NCBI RefSeq assembly: GCF_022965805.1 | Contig: NC_133108.1 | Location: 20,675,545-20,739,544, forward strand | DNA from: Primulina eburnea | Taxonomy: Eukaryota > Streptophyta > Magnoliopsida > Lamiales > Gesneriaceae | Direction of reading: 5' to 3' | DNA: 64,000 nt | Shown: piece by piece, positions 33,490-45,583 of the stretch | How the letters are laid out: every line of letters begins with the position of its first letter | Numbering within the stretch: position 1 is the stretch's first letter | Program-made: the position numbers and the translations under genes | Notes under the pieces: model-generated | The model's input: the letters and a program-made list of their open reading frames with translations, nothing else | What the model was told of the DNA's origin: nothing | The model's database searches: none

Positions 33490-35306
33490 TGTAAGACCTG
33501 AGATTTTATCATTTAATCCGAGAATAAATTGACGAATTGACGTGATTATGGAAGGGAAAGCCCAAAGAGACATGAGGAAGACATGGGATATATGTGAGTC
33601 CAGAAGACCTCGCGCATATGTGCGGAGATGAGGCGTGCATATGCGCGAGCAGACAAACGCCGGGAAAGAACACCTCGCGTATATGCGAGAGACTTGGCGT
33701 GCATATGCGCGAGCAAGTGAATTTTCTATGCGTCGAGACAGTAGGTCTCGCGTATATGCGCGGGTATTGGACGCGCATATGCGCGAGAAGTGCTGAGTAA
33801 AAAAATTGAGACACAAGTATAGCCATGCATATTAACATGTAATCCTCTTCATTCCATTCAGATTTCAGCCAAGAAAACCGAGGAACCTCCATGGAAATTC
33901 TCAAGCTTTTCATATTTTAGAAATTTGATTGTGCAAGATCCAGCTGTCCAATTTTCAATCCGAGTTTAGTTCCGTGCTCCTCTCCTCAAGAGCTTCAAAG
34001 GGATGTAAGTTTTATTACTTTCCTTCATGGTTCGAAAATTAGGTGTTCGAGGAATCATAATTTGATTTATATTAGGTGTTCTTGAGATTTTGATAAGTAT
34101 ATAATCAAAACCGGATTGAAGAACGGACACCGTATGCAATTGTTATTAATTTTCCAGCCTATGTTAATGTAGTTGTGCAGATTTTGAAATGATGGGTTGT
34201 AATGTTATGGGTTAAGAGTTGTGGTTTATATTTGTTGATGATTATGAGTTGTTGAGATTGGCCTCTTGTTGTTTGCATTACCGGGATCTCGAAATTGTGC
34301 CGTTATGTCGTCGAAACGTACTTAGATTGAGATTTCTTGCTTGAGTTGTATGTTGATAGTGCCTATCGCAACATGTCATTCCAGATTTGGTATTGAAGGC
34401 TTCGAACTCGAGAATTCAACTTCAAAATCGTTAGAAGAACGGGCCAAATCCAAACCCCGAGAAAAGAAAAGTATAAATCAATGTTAAACCGGGATAGATA
34501 ACTCGAGTAAGATATAACTAGAGTTTCCCAAAACCACATACTTACTTGTTATTGTTTTGATATATTTGAACTCTTTGAATGTATGTGATGTTCTATTGAG
34601 TTATAGAAAAGCATGGACTAGGAGACAGATATCGTAAAAAAGTCTTTGGCAGAGGTGCCAAGTCATTGGACGTTTGGTTTATATCGATGTTCTTAGGAGA
34701 AGATCGAATCCTATTGTAGATACTCGATACGGTGTGCCGAAGTCCGGGAATAAGAACGTACCACCATCTAGAAGGGAAGAGTAGGTGGGAGACTTGTTAC
34801 GTTCTTGTTCAAATCGGGATCCCTAGATAAGAGTCAAGTCAAAGATTAAGAGTTAAAAAGTTTGATTTACAGCTTTGTATCGATTTATGTTTTCTTAGAC
34901 TACGATACATGTTGTTTGACAAATGTTTATGCTTTTGTATATGTTTATATGAAATGCATGTATATGTTATTTATACTGAGAAATATATTTCTCACCGGAG
35001 TTATCCGGCTGTTGTTGTGTTTGTATATGTGCATGACAACAGATGGGACATGATCAGGGTCGACAAGAGGATGAAAGATCGAGATTAGAGTGGTGATCCG
35101 GGCTTAGATGTAGAACTGATTGTTCAACACTGATATGTGATTGATAAACACTAGTTTGTTATGATTTTATTTTGAACAAGTTTTGTACCTTGAATCATAT
35201 TGTAGATATTGAACTTGATCTTGTAAATTAAATAAAATGGAACATTACTTGTTGTAGTATTTTGTACACTTGTTTATAAGGTGTTCAACTTAAATAAAAA
35301 TAAAAA
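33490..35306 (+). repeat. Element L 3' LTR, cut by H
   Basis: It begins TGTAAGACCTGAG after the polypurine tract and parallels solo LTR N throughout. It is cut at 35306, about 80 bp before where N ends in GGGTCCCCACA. It carries the CATATG array at 33609-33790. The missing end presumably lies beyond H outside the window. Confidence 0.88.
33609..33790. repeat. Hairpin array, CATATG type, three units (L 3' LTR)
   Basis: Units start with CTCGCGCATATG (33609), CTCGCGTATATGC and CTCGCGTATATGCGCG, each with an inverted CGCATATGCGCGAG partner about 22 bp downstream. It matches the remnant LTR copy at 31928-32105 and N at 18909-19088. Confidence 0.85.
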
Positions 35307-38109
35307 TATAATGGCCCGAAAATTCGTGTTTGAAAATTTGCGGAAAAATTTAAATTTTTTTTTAAATTGTTAAAAGGCCTCATTCACAAAATCAACTGAT
35401 AAATCAAGTTTATCGTTCAAAATAACAGCGGAAGAAATTATTGCTCGCAAAATAACAAGTTTAAAGTAATCCAACAACTGATAAAGTGTTTGAGCATAAA
35501 GAATAGTAAATGCTGTAAATGAGGTCCTCGGATTCTACTACTGCCGACCCAAGCTAGCTCACTGGTCCCCGCCCTCGGTCCCGACATCATCAGTACCTAC
35601 AACAATCAAGTCTAGGGAGTCAAAAACTCAGCAAGCATATATCGTAGATAACGAGTAAATAAAATAGTAAAATTGCATGGGATAAAAATATCATGTCATG
35701 AGTTATATCGTAAAATATCGTGTCATGATTAATTATAATACGTGCATAACTGCATTGAAAATCATAGTGAAAATGTTTGCTCCTTGGAGCCCTGTAATGA
35801 AATAACATGTAATAATTTTTTTCTGGTGAGATTATGGCTTACGCAAGTGGCCCCTGAACTGAACTGACCGATAACTGGCAACCGGGTGAAATAATAATCG
35901 TCTGATCAGACTAATGCAACAGTATACTGGGTAGTACAAAACTGAACTGACCGGTAACTGACGACCGAGTGAAACAATAATCCCATGATAGTAAAGTGGC
36001 CACAAGCAATATCACATAAATTTCAAAATGAATATTTTGCACGTAATATAATTAAATAACATCATTAAATATCATGTATAAATTTTACAAGTTGGGTTGG
36101 ATCGTTCCCAGGCTCGCTGCGACCTAAATTAAACATGAAAATATGCAAATGATTTTCTTGACCAAACTTTGTAATTGAATCCAAAAACGAGACATTTACG
36201 CCCAATGACTTCGTATTTAATCATGACTCCGTGCAAACCCGAACCAACACCGAACCATCATTTAGTAATGATTAAAATACACTTAAAATGATGAAATAAT
36301 GCTCCTAAAATGTTGAGGGCCGAAATTTTGGTGAATGGAAGCCAAAACATGAAACGCTCTTTCGAGAGTCAATTTGGCATATTGCACCGTAATTTCTCGT
36401 ACGATCTCTAAAATGATCCGAATTACGAATGGCCAAAAAATTGACCTTCCTAACTCAATGAGGCACTGTCCAGTCCGAGGCCATAGGCTAAAGCCAACCA
36501 AGAACTCGAACGAGAACCGACGCAGCAAGTTGCTGTCCAGAAATTCCAGCAACCGTGCCTTCGCTTCCTTGTGTCGTTTTCGAGACTACCAGCCATTGGG
36601 GCTTGAACCACCGACCAGAGGCTCTTACAAACATCCTAGGGTATGGTTTGAACCGTGGCTAAAGGCCAGAGTCCAACCAAGATCCACAACATTCCACCAA
36701 AAACCGAACAACACATGCCGTAGGGGAAGGGGCCGAGGGGCTGTTCTTGTTTCTTTAATTAAAAAAAGATTCAACCATGGACCAAGCATCAAAAGGGCGA
36801 CTTGGTCACGTCTTAGACATGATACGGAGGTAATATAACCAAGGCTATAGGCCCCTAGGGCAGCCAAGATCAGCAACTCCCCCCTTGACAGCAACATGAC
36901 AGAAATCGAGACTCAAATGGCATGAAGGTGGAGTTGCTGTCATTTTTTTTTTCGATTTCCAGCATGCATGGGCTTGAACCATTGGACCAATATGATCCTA
37001 ACATGTCCTAGTACATGTCTAGATGCAGACTTGGGAGCCTGGACACGAGCCAACACCTGAAACGATCAACACAAGCCGAACTGTGAGGAGCACAAGGGAA
37101 GGGGCCGAAAATCTGCATCTTTTTTCTTTTTTGAAAAGTTCTTGATATATTTCGGTTTTGCTAATAAGATCACGGACAAATATGGTTTAAAAACATGTAT
37201 ATGACTTTATTGAAGATCAAGGAAAAATATAAACATGCCTGGTTTCGTTTTGAAAAGAAAACGAACGAAACGACGACGCGGCACAAAGGAGACGGAGTGA
37301 TCTTCATGTTCTTCCTACTACTCGATTTTTTTCTCTCTTAATCTAGCTATGAGGCTCACGATTTTAATCTGAATTGCTCTCAGATTTTTGGTGCAAAGGA
37401 GAGGGGGAATGATGGTTCGGAGAGTGAGGGGAGTTCCAATAATAAAGAAAATTCAAATGGCATGACCAAGTCTTGCTCCCTTTTGAATTTGAAATGGTTT
37501 GATATCAAATATTCTTGGAGGGATATAGGATGTTCAATGACCGATTCTTCATGCTAAACAAGGCTAGGATAATGATCTAATATTAATAATTAAGGGTGAT
37601 TAATAAATGAAAGGATTATCATGCTAAAAATGACAAGGAAAGGGTCAAAGGTGAGTTGGCAAATAATTGTTTAATCACTAAGGGGTGGCCGAAAATAATC
37701 TAATAAATGGAGTGAAAATATTATTTAGTTAGTGTATTTTAAATCTTTAGAGCATTACCTATCCTTTAAATAATTTAGTGAATTAACACATTAATTATTG
37801 AACCTAAATGAACTTATTTCCTACTTACCTCAAGTTACTAAAATAATTTCTTAAACCTCCTTTTAACCTAAATTAAATTACTAGTTAGCTAAAATAAACT
37901 CTGGGAATTTTTTCTAAATTTTAAATTTTATCTCAAAACTCCAGCTCCAGTCCGGCCTCACTGAATTAACTGAAAAGATTAAATTAAACTACTGCATAAA
38001 ATAATTAACTTTAAATAAATCATTTAAATACTCATGCAATAAAATCATTTTAATTTAAAATACTAGAATTATGCATGGCTTATACGTAGTCTAATCTACG
38101 GGTTCTACA
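35307..38109 (-). repeat. Element H 3' LTR
   Basis: A 2.8-kb LTR of a minus element. The plus text TATAATGGCCCGAAAA (35307) is taken as the mutated terminus. The other end, GGTTCTACA, abuts a polypurine tract at 38110-38127. It shares layout with the E/F LTRs (GGTCCTCGG block, GTCTAGGGAGTC). It contains a direct repeat of CTGAACTGACCGRTAACTG at about 35854 and 35938. The left edge is less certain because the TG is not intact. Open frames inside (36374-36838 and 36625-36897) are not protein-like. Confidence 0.78.
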
Positions 38110-39202
38110 ACTCTCCCCCCTTAAAAGAAATTTCGTCCTCGAAATTAAAACTTACCGAATAACTCGGGGTACCGACTCCTCATCTCTGACTCAGACACCC
38201 ATGTAGCTTCCTCCTCTGAATGGTTGAGCCATTTGACTTTCACTCGCTTAACTAGCTTGTTCTGAAGCTTCTATTCCTGTCTGTCTAAGATCTGCACTGG
38301 TCTCTCTTCATAAGACAGGTTCAGAGTAATTTGCAACGGCTCTAAGTTAAAGACATGCGAAGGATTCGCCATGTACTTCCTCAGCATGGAGAAATGGAAC
38401 ACATTGTGTACTCCGGTTAGATTCGGCGGAAGAGCGACACTATAAGCTAACGTCCCAACTCTGTCAAGGATCTCAAATGGTCCAATGAATATCGGACTGA
38501 GCTTTCCTTTCTTCCCAAATCGGATGACACCTTTCATAGGTGCTATCTTCACAAAGACATGGTCGCCAACAGCAAACTCTAGATCTCTCCTCCTCTGATC
38601 TGCATAGCTTTTCTGTCGACTCTGAGCAGTCCTCATCCTATCCCAGATCTTGACTACTACATCGGCAGTCTGCTGAATAATCTTCGGACCCAACTCTGAT
38701 CTCTACCCTACCTCGTCCCAGTGATCAGAAGATCTACACTTGCGACCATACAGTGCTTCATACGGAGCCATACCTATAGACGACTGAAAACTGTTGTTTT
38801 AGGTGAACTCCACTAATGGCAAGTTCGACTCCCAACTCCAAGAGAAATCCATAACACAAGCACGGAGATGATCCACCAAGATCTGAATAACTCGCCATAA
38901 CTGCCCATCTGTCTGCGGATGGAAAGTTGTGCTAAATATCAACTTCGTACCCATAGTCGAACGCAAACTCTTCCAAAACGAGAAAGTGAATCTGGGGTAT
39001 CTGTCAGTACAATAGAAATGAGAATACCATGAAGTTGGACTATCTCTCGGATATACAACTCTGCATACTGAATCATGGTGAAAGTCGTCTTAATAGGCAA
39101 GAAGTGCGCTGACTTGGTAAGACGATCTACAATCATCCAGATGGCATTTGATCCCCTGACTGACTTCGGCAAACCGGTCACGAAGTTCATGGTAACATTC
39201 TC
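38110..39202 (-). pseudogene. H pol 3' part: integrase core to chromodomain
   Basis: After the polypurine tract and the TTTCGAGGACGAAA motif (38131-38144) follow, on minus, a chromodomain (about 38150-38270), then a stop. A frame at 38271-38693 has QKSYADQRRRDLEFAVGDHV, GKLSPIFIGPFEIL and VHNVFHFSMLRKY. Integrase core lies at 38700-39202 (FVTGLPKSVRGSNAIWMIVD). Several stops occur. Similarity to F pol is strong. It is cut at 39202 by F, and the rest of H is not in the window. Confidence 0.87.
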
Positions 39203-39840
39203 TGTAACGTACCGTACTTCTCATACTTAAAATTTGCGGAAAAATTAAAAATTTTCTTAAATAAAAACATCCACACGGTCGTCACCCATCATTCATAACA
39301 TATCTTTAAAATCAACCATCACAATTAAAATTTGCTAAAAGAAAAGCTGTCTCACAACCAAACATAAAATCAGAGTATAAAAGTTTTCATACTTAAAATC
39401 TTAAAATAACGTAGGCGGTCCTCGGGTCTAGCCTCCTACTCAGTCCAAGCCTGCCCTTTGGTCGCCACCTCCCGTCTCCCCATCGACATAGTCACCTGCA
39501 TCGATCAAGTCTAGTGAGTCTAAAGACTCAACACGTATAAACTGGAATAACGAGTACTACATAATAAAATCACATGCAACTTTAAAATAGGACATACATA
39601 ACTTGAAACTTGAACTTGCGTATTAAAACTTGAACATACGTACATACATACTTCAACGTGCCATAACTTAAACTTTTCATAAACATGCTGCATACTTGAA
39701 CATACTTGAACATACATAACTTCATCATTTTGCGTAGAGGATGTTTCAAAGCAAGTGACCCATACATAATAAACGCCTGATCAGACACACCACAGTACTG
39801 GGCTGACAGGGACGTATCCACTGTCGCATACATGAGATCC

Positions 39841-39926
39841 CCGTTCATAATTTAACGGGCTGGTTGATCCCCGTTCATAATTTAACGCTTTCCAACCACG
39901 ATCTAACCCGTTCATAATTTAACGGG
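39841..39926. repeat. CCCGTT/AACGGG hairpin triplet (F LTR)
   Basis: CCCGTT-CATAATTT-AACGGG occurs three times (the middle copy ends AACGCT). The loop is 8 nt each time. E has CCCGGT-CATGTTTT-ACCGGG at the matching place, a G-C to T-A change on both sides of the stem. The F 5' LTR repeats the triplet at about 47540-47626. Confidence 0.8.
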
Positions 39927-40278
39927 GCGGAGAGGTCCTCGGCCAGGTTCACCGACTTCCAAACCCATTCATAATTTGGTCACAAGTCAATTAGCATACC
40001 TCAAAAACTTAAACATATTTTCTTTGCACGTCAAACATATTTACTTGGCGTTGAGGGATTCGTTGGGCTTCGATCGGGGCCGTTGCTGCACATACTGATC
40101 ATGGATTGACATGCTTAACTTGCATACTTAGACGTAGGTAAATCATGCTCACTTACGAGTTCATTAAATTCTTAGGACGTTCTACAATTCCCCATGACTC
40201 GACTTTGTAAATCATTGTACTAACCCATGACGTCTAACCTCAAAGCATAATAAATTTTCCTTCCCCAAAAATGAAGGA

Positions 40279-40535
40279 CACGGACCCCGTACCTACATCC
40301 GTGTAGGGGTCCGTGTAGGCTCTGGACATTGACACCGAAGGAAAACAAAGGCACGGACCCCGTGTCAGGGTCCGGGTGAGGGTCCGTGTAGGTACTGTAA
40401 AAGGACTAATCGGGAAGGGAAGGGGCACGGACCCCGTGTATGGGTCCGGAACCAGGTCCGTGTACCTACTGTAAAGACGCACCAAGGGAAAACAAAGACA
40501 CGGACCCCGTGCTCGGGTCCGTGTGGGGGTCCGTC
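40279..40535. repeat. Hairpin array, CACGGACC type, four units (F 3' LTR)
   Basis: CACGGACCCC starts at 40279, 40352, 40426 and 40499 (periods 73, 74, 73). Each is followed within about 17-20 nt by GGGGTCCGTG or a close variant, giving 8-10-bp stems. The F 5' LTR has the same array at 47979-48235. Confidence 0.88.
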
Positions 40536-41986
40536 TGCACACTGTACGAAGAAACCTGCGAGAAAACTTATGCACATGCCTACACACCCAAATTGACACT
40601 TGAACACGATGATTCAACACCTTAAGGACACCATAACATTGCATAAAACTTATATAAACACTTCAAGATACGACGTCCACCATGCTACCCAATACAGCGC
40701 TAATTGGCAATTGACATCAACCGAGTTCCTACGACTTTAAACTAATTCAAACACCGAACGACGTCCAACAAAACCTTGAGACCTACAACAAACCTCAATA
40801 CTAACATACTCATATGCAGCGACGATCGCCCGTCGATTTCCAACGAAGCCTGCAACATAAAACTTCAAAAATACAATGGTACCAAACTTTTATTAAAATT
40901 TCAGTTTGAGCAGTCACACGAAAAATATCATAACTCTCTCATTTTTTGTCCAAAAATCTTGAATTTTATGTCAAATCGAAGGTATCGAAAAGTTCTACGT
41001 TTTTTCCGTTGAAAGTTTTCCCAAAATATGAACAGAAAAATCGCAGTTTTGACATGAACAGTAAAAACGAGTTTTAGATCTAAAAATTTTCCTTCGAGAT
41101 TGATCCGATCCATGATCCGCTCAAACTACTATCATCATACATAACTTTTACGCATAAAAACAACGCAATTCATTTTATGACTTGATCGACACAGCAAGAA
41201 CAGAATATACGTGCCTTTTTGATATTTAAAATACCGTAGCGACGACACCGAAGCGGAGATGGAGCGAGGCTAGATCGGTGACGAACGTGGCACCGTTTTC
41301 TTGCAATCAAATTCACCGAAATCTTGCTGGAAAAGCCTAGGGGAGGGGCGACTGCTATAAGAGTATAGAACCCTAGTTTTTCTTTCTCTCAAAATAATAA
41401 AACTTGAATTGAGACTTGTGTGTGTGTTTTGAGCGCTACAGGTGTGTGTAAACGTGTGTAATTTGTGTGTGTAGCGTGTGTTTTAAAATATTATGAGACT
41501 AACTTTTGCTAATTAATAATTAACCTTACTAACCAAGGTGCTAATAAAAAGGTTGACTCAAATAACAATTCAATTAAAAATACTATTCCCACTCATCTTT
41601 AAATAAGGTCCCCTAATTAAATTAAAGTGCACACTTGCTAAACTTTTAAAAGTTTTAAAGTCTTAAAATTACCAAATAAATAATTTAGGCTTAAAAATGC
41701 TAAAACTCCATAAATTATTTAAAATGCCCCCAACTCAACTTAAAATAGAATACCACGTTTTAAATTGCCAAAATCGTCACCGGGTCTGTTCCTCAATCCC
41801 GCTTCGAATAATCGCCTGAAACATGAAACTCGACAAACGTTTTAACGTGCATCAACATAGACATGAATAATTTAAAATAATGAGCTTTCATAAATTATGC
41901 ATGGATAAAACTCATTTAAACTAATTAAATGATTTAATAATTAAATGAATGCATGGGTTATACGTGTACTGAATTTGGGCACTACA

Positions 41987-42022
41987 GTTCCTCCCCCACT
42001 TATAAAAATTTCGTCCTCGAAA
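41987..42022 (-). promoter_or_regulatory. F polypurine tract and pre-PPT motif
   Basis: On minus, TTTCGAGGACGAAA (42009-42022) directly follows the pol stop codon. The polypurine tract AAGTGGGGGAGGAAC (41987-42001) abuts the LTR. The tract primes plus-strand DNA synthesis in LTR elements. Confidence 0.9.
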
Positions 42023-43558
42023 TTAAGTCTTACCGAACAACTCCGGGTAGCGAAGTCTCATATCTGTCTCTGATTCCCATGTGGCCTCTTCCACTGATTG
42101 GTTCCGCCACCGAACTTTGACTAGCTTAGTCACTTTGTTCCGGAGTCTGCGTTCCTGTCTGTCGAGGATTTGAGTCGGTCTTTCCTCATAAGATAAATCT
42201 GGAGCAAGCTGCAAGGGTTCATAACTCAGAATGTGCGAAGGATTAGCCAAATATTTTCTCAACATCGAGACATGGAACACATTGTGCACCCCGGCCAGAT
42301 TCGGCGGAAGGGCAACACGATAAGCTAGTGTCCCAACTCTGTCCAAAATCTCAAACGGTCCAATAAACCTCGGACTCAACTTGCCTCTCTTCCCAAATCT
42401 CATAACACCCTTCATGGGTGCTATCTTGACGAAGACGTGATCTCCTACGGCAAACTCGAGATCCCTCCTCCTCTTATCGGCGTAGCTCTTCTGACGGCTT
42501 TGGGCAGTCTTCATTCTCTCACGAATTTTGACCACCACGTCTGCAGTCTGCTGAACTATTTCTGGCCCAAGCTCTGCTCTCTCACCAACTTCATCCCAAT
42601 GAACTGGTGATCTGCACTTCCTCCCATACAGTGCCTCATAGGGGGCCATACCAATGGATGCCTGGAAGCTGTTGTTGTAGGTGAACTCCACTAGAGGGAG
42701 TCTAGACTCCCAAGCTCCTTGAAAATCAATCATGCACGCCCTTAGCAAATCCTCTAAAACCTGAATCACTCGCTCAGACTGGCCATCTGTCTGCGGGTGA
42801 AAAGCTGTACTAAAAAGCAACTTCGTCCCCATAGCTGCATGTAAGCTCTTCCAGAAGGACGATGTAAACCTCGGGTCCCTGTCGGACACAATAGAGACTG
42901 GGAAACCATGCAACCGGACGATCTCCCGGATATAGAGATCCGCATACTGCGTCATGGAGAAAGTCGTCTTCACTGGCAGAAAATGCGCTGACTTAGTGAG
43001 TCTGTCTACTATAACCCAAATGGAGTTCGATCCTCTGACTGATCTCGGTAATCCAACCACAAAATCCATAGTAATGTTCTCCCACTTCCACTCGGGAATG
43101 GGAAGTGGCTTAACCAATCCTGCTGGCCTCTGATGTTCAGCTTTTACCTGCTGGCAAGTGAGACATTCTGATACAAATCTACGGATGTCTCGCTTCATCC
43201 CTGGCCACCAATACAATAACTGTAGGTCTTTGTACATCTTGGTTCCTCCTGGGTGAATGGAATACGGAGATGCGTGTGCCTCTGTCAAAATATCCTGTCT
43301 GATCGAACCAACACTAGGCACCCACATTCTACTTCTGTATCTCACAATGCCGTCTGAAACTGTGTACAGCACACTGCCCTTGGCTTCGTCTTTCAGTCTC
43401 CATTTCTGTAACTGCTCATCTGAAGACTGACCTGCTCGGATACGGTCTAGTAAATCAGACTTGACTGTCAGATTAGACAGCCTAGGAGCCTTGCCATCAC
43501 GATAAATCTCTAGACCAAACTTCTGAATCTCCGACTGTAGCGGTCTCCGAGCTGACAA
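42023..43558 (-). pseudogene. F pol: integrase with chromodomain (open frame)
   Basis: A 511-codon open stretch downstream of the second pol stop. The zinc finger has His residues in HASPYSIHPGGTKMYKDL and Cys pair [14 protein letters not shown]. The core has all three acids: Asp in [17 protein letters not shown], Asp in FPVSIVSDRDPRF and Glu in DGQSERVIQVLEDL. The GPY/F module is RGKLSPRFIGPFEIL, followed by HNVFHVSMLRKYL. The chromodomain at the C-terminus (VKVRWRNQSVEEATWESETD) ends PELFGKT. Chromodomain integrases direct insertion to heterochromatin, which fits the nesting seen here. It cannot be translated from the normal start because of the upstream stops. Confidence 0.92.
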
Positions 43559-44146
43559 CTAAGCTACCACTGCCACTTTCCTGCTCAAGGCGTCTGCGAC
43601 AACATTAGCTTTTCCCGGATGGTAGCTAATCTCGCAGTCGTAATCTTTCACAAGTTCTAACCACCGTCTCTGTCTCATATTCAACTCTTTCTGTGTGAAG
43701 AAATATTTGAGACTCTTGTGGTCGGTGAAAATCTGACATTTCTCGCCGTATAGATAGTGTCTCCAAATTTTCAGTGCGAAGACGACGGCGGCTAACTCAA
43801 GATCGTGCGTCGGGTAGTTCTTCTCGTGCACCTTCAACTGCCTGGAAGCATAAGCTACGACTCGACCTTGCTGCATCAATACTGCGCCTAACCCGAGCTT
43901 AGATGCATCGGTGTAGAGCACAAATTCACCTTGCCCTGTTGGCATGGCTAGCACTGGCGCCGAAATAAGAGCTTGCTTCAACGTGTCGAAGCTCTTCTGG
44001 CATTCTTCACTCCACACGAACTTAGCATTCTTCTTGGTGAGTGAAGTGAGTGGCACCGCTATGGATGAAAATCCCTTAATAAACTTACGGTAGTAGCCTG
44101 CTAAACCCAAGAAGCTGCGGATTTCAGATGCATTCTTCGGCTCAAC
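43559..44146 (-). pseudogene. F pol: RNase H
   Basis: The RNase H domain is open between two nonsense codons. Connection [15 protein letters not shown] leads to [17 protein letters not shown] (first Asp), [20 protein letters not shown] (Glu), [12 protein letters not shown] (Asp) and ADALSRK (last Asp). It ends at TAG (43559-43561), where Gln is expected from context. No other lesion is visible. Confidence 0.92.
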
Positions 44147-45402
44147 TCATTCCTTGACAGCCGCTACTTTCGCTGGATCCACCTCGATTCCACTGTCAGA
44201 TACTATATGCCCCAAAAATGCTACCTTTTCTAACCAAAATTTACACTTACTGAATTTCGCAAATAACTTGCGACTCTGCAATGTCTGTAATACTGTCCTC
44301 AAGTGCTGGTTGTGCTCCTCATGGCTCTTCGAGTATATTAGAATGTCGTCAATGAATACTATGACGAATTGATCGAGGAACGGCTGAAATACTCGGTTCA
44401 TGAGGTCCATGAAAATTGCTGGAGCATTGGTCAATCCAAACGGCATTACTAAGAACTCGTAATGCCCGTATCTGGTCCTGAAGGCTGTCTTATGAACATC
44501 TGCATCCTTAACTTTCAGCTGATGATACCCTGATCGAAGATCTATCTTAGAGAAAATTGTAGCTCCCTGCAATTGATCAAACAAGTCTTCGATTCTTGGA
44601 AGTGGGTACTTATTCTTGATCGTTACCTTGTTCAGCTCTCGGTAATCGATGCACAGTCTCATGCTCCCATCCTTCTTCTTCACAAAAAGCACTGGCGCGC
44701 CCCACGGTGAGAAACTAGGGCGGATAAATCCTTTGTCGAGGAGCTCCTGAATCTGCTGCTTGAGCTCTAACATCTCAGCTGGAGCTAATCTGTACGGTGC
44801 CTTAGAGATTGGCGCTGTGCCTGGCACGAGATCGATTGCAAACTCCACCTCTCTCTCTAGTGGAAGGCCGGTGACGTCATCAGGAAAGACGTCTGGAAAT
44901 TCTTTGACTACAGTTACCTCTGATAAAGATGGAGTGGACACGTCAGGCGCTGAGATAATACTAGCCAAGAAGGCCTGACACCCCTTAGAAATTAGCCTCC
45001 TTGCCTGCATGCACGAGATCATGCGAGGGAAACTCCTCCATCTGGCTGGTTCAAAAAGAAACTGCTCCATGCCCGGCGGTCTAACCAAAACTGACCTCTT
45101 CTGAAAGTCGATTAAGACTCTGTTCTTGGTCAACCAATCCATTCCCAGAATGATATCAAACTCTGGCATCGGCAATAGGATTAAATCTGCGTATACCAGG
45201 TGGCCATGTAGTTCTAGATCAATGTCTCTGATCACACTGGTAGCCAACAGTTCTTCCCCTGACGGGACTGTCACCGAAAAGTTCACGTCTAGGCCTATGG
45301 ACTTGAGGTCCAAATGATTAGCAAACGTCTCTGATATGAAGGAATGAGTGGCTCCTGAGTCTATCAACGCGGTTGTGGATAGTCTCTTAATGAAAATGTT
45401 TC
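44147..45402 (-). pseudogene. F pol: protease and reverse transcriptase
   Basis: The second exon begins at 45402, just after the intron acceptor. The protease active site is intact ([13 protein letters not shown]), and [16 protein letters not shown] marks its end. RT runs through [50 protein letters not shown], the catalytic FIDD ([13 protein letters not shown]) and [17 protein letters not shown]. It ends in TGA (44147-44149) where TGG (Trp) is expected. Downstream coding continues in frame as RNase H. Confidence 0.93.
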
Positions 45403-45583
45403 CTGAGACGCGTTAGCACAACACAAAACTAACTTATATCTCAAAATTTATACCATAAACCTTAAGCACAATAGAACTCAATAACCTTAGGTACACAAAG
45501 TATTAATAGCACGCTAATAATCCCAAGAAGAAAAATTCCACATGCAAGGCAATATAATACTGAGCTTAGGTAGAAAATTTTAC
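45403..45583 (-). other. GT-AG intron between F gag and protease
   Basis: On minus, the 181-nt segment begins GTAAAATTTT after exon end CTGACTG and ends GTCTCAG before exon start GAAACATTTTC. Removing it joins the gag C-terminus and protease in frame through a phase-1 junction, giving an unbroken path into the DSG box. Retained, it shifts frame (181 is not a multiple of 3) and terminates at 45462. Intronless relatives here (A1, G, K) run directly from gag to protease. Spliced RNA would encode Gag-Pol and unspliced RNA Gag only. Splicing itself is inferred. Confidence 0.75.

Larger units (their letters stand above)
39203..41986 (-). repeat. Element F 3' LTR
   Basis: A complete LTR of 2784 bp runs from TGTAACGTACCG to GGGCACTACA on plus. 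It contains three CCCGTT/AACGGG hairpins (39841-39926), the four-unit CACGGACC array (40279-40535) and a TG-rich tract (41405-41480). The preceding bases TTCTC should be the target duplication. Small frames within it, such as 40240-40644, read through the CACGGACC array as repetitive peptides and are not genes. Confidence 0.93.

Noticed and set aside
36374..36838. 154-codon open frame
   Set aside because: It lies within the H LTR, has no domain resemblance, and a similar-length frame exists on the opposite strand. It is chance coding in LTR text.
40240..40644. 134-codon frame with repeated YTD/PYTGSV-like text, also at 47940-48344
   Set aside because: It is translation of the CACGGACC hairpin array in both F LTRs. 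Repetitive and non-conserved, not a protein gene.
41405..41480. TG-rich tract as a telomere-like or regulatory repeat
   Set aside because: Irregular TGTG runs are present in both F LTRs. This is ordinary low-complexity sequence with no fixed unit.
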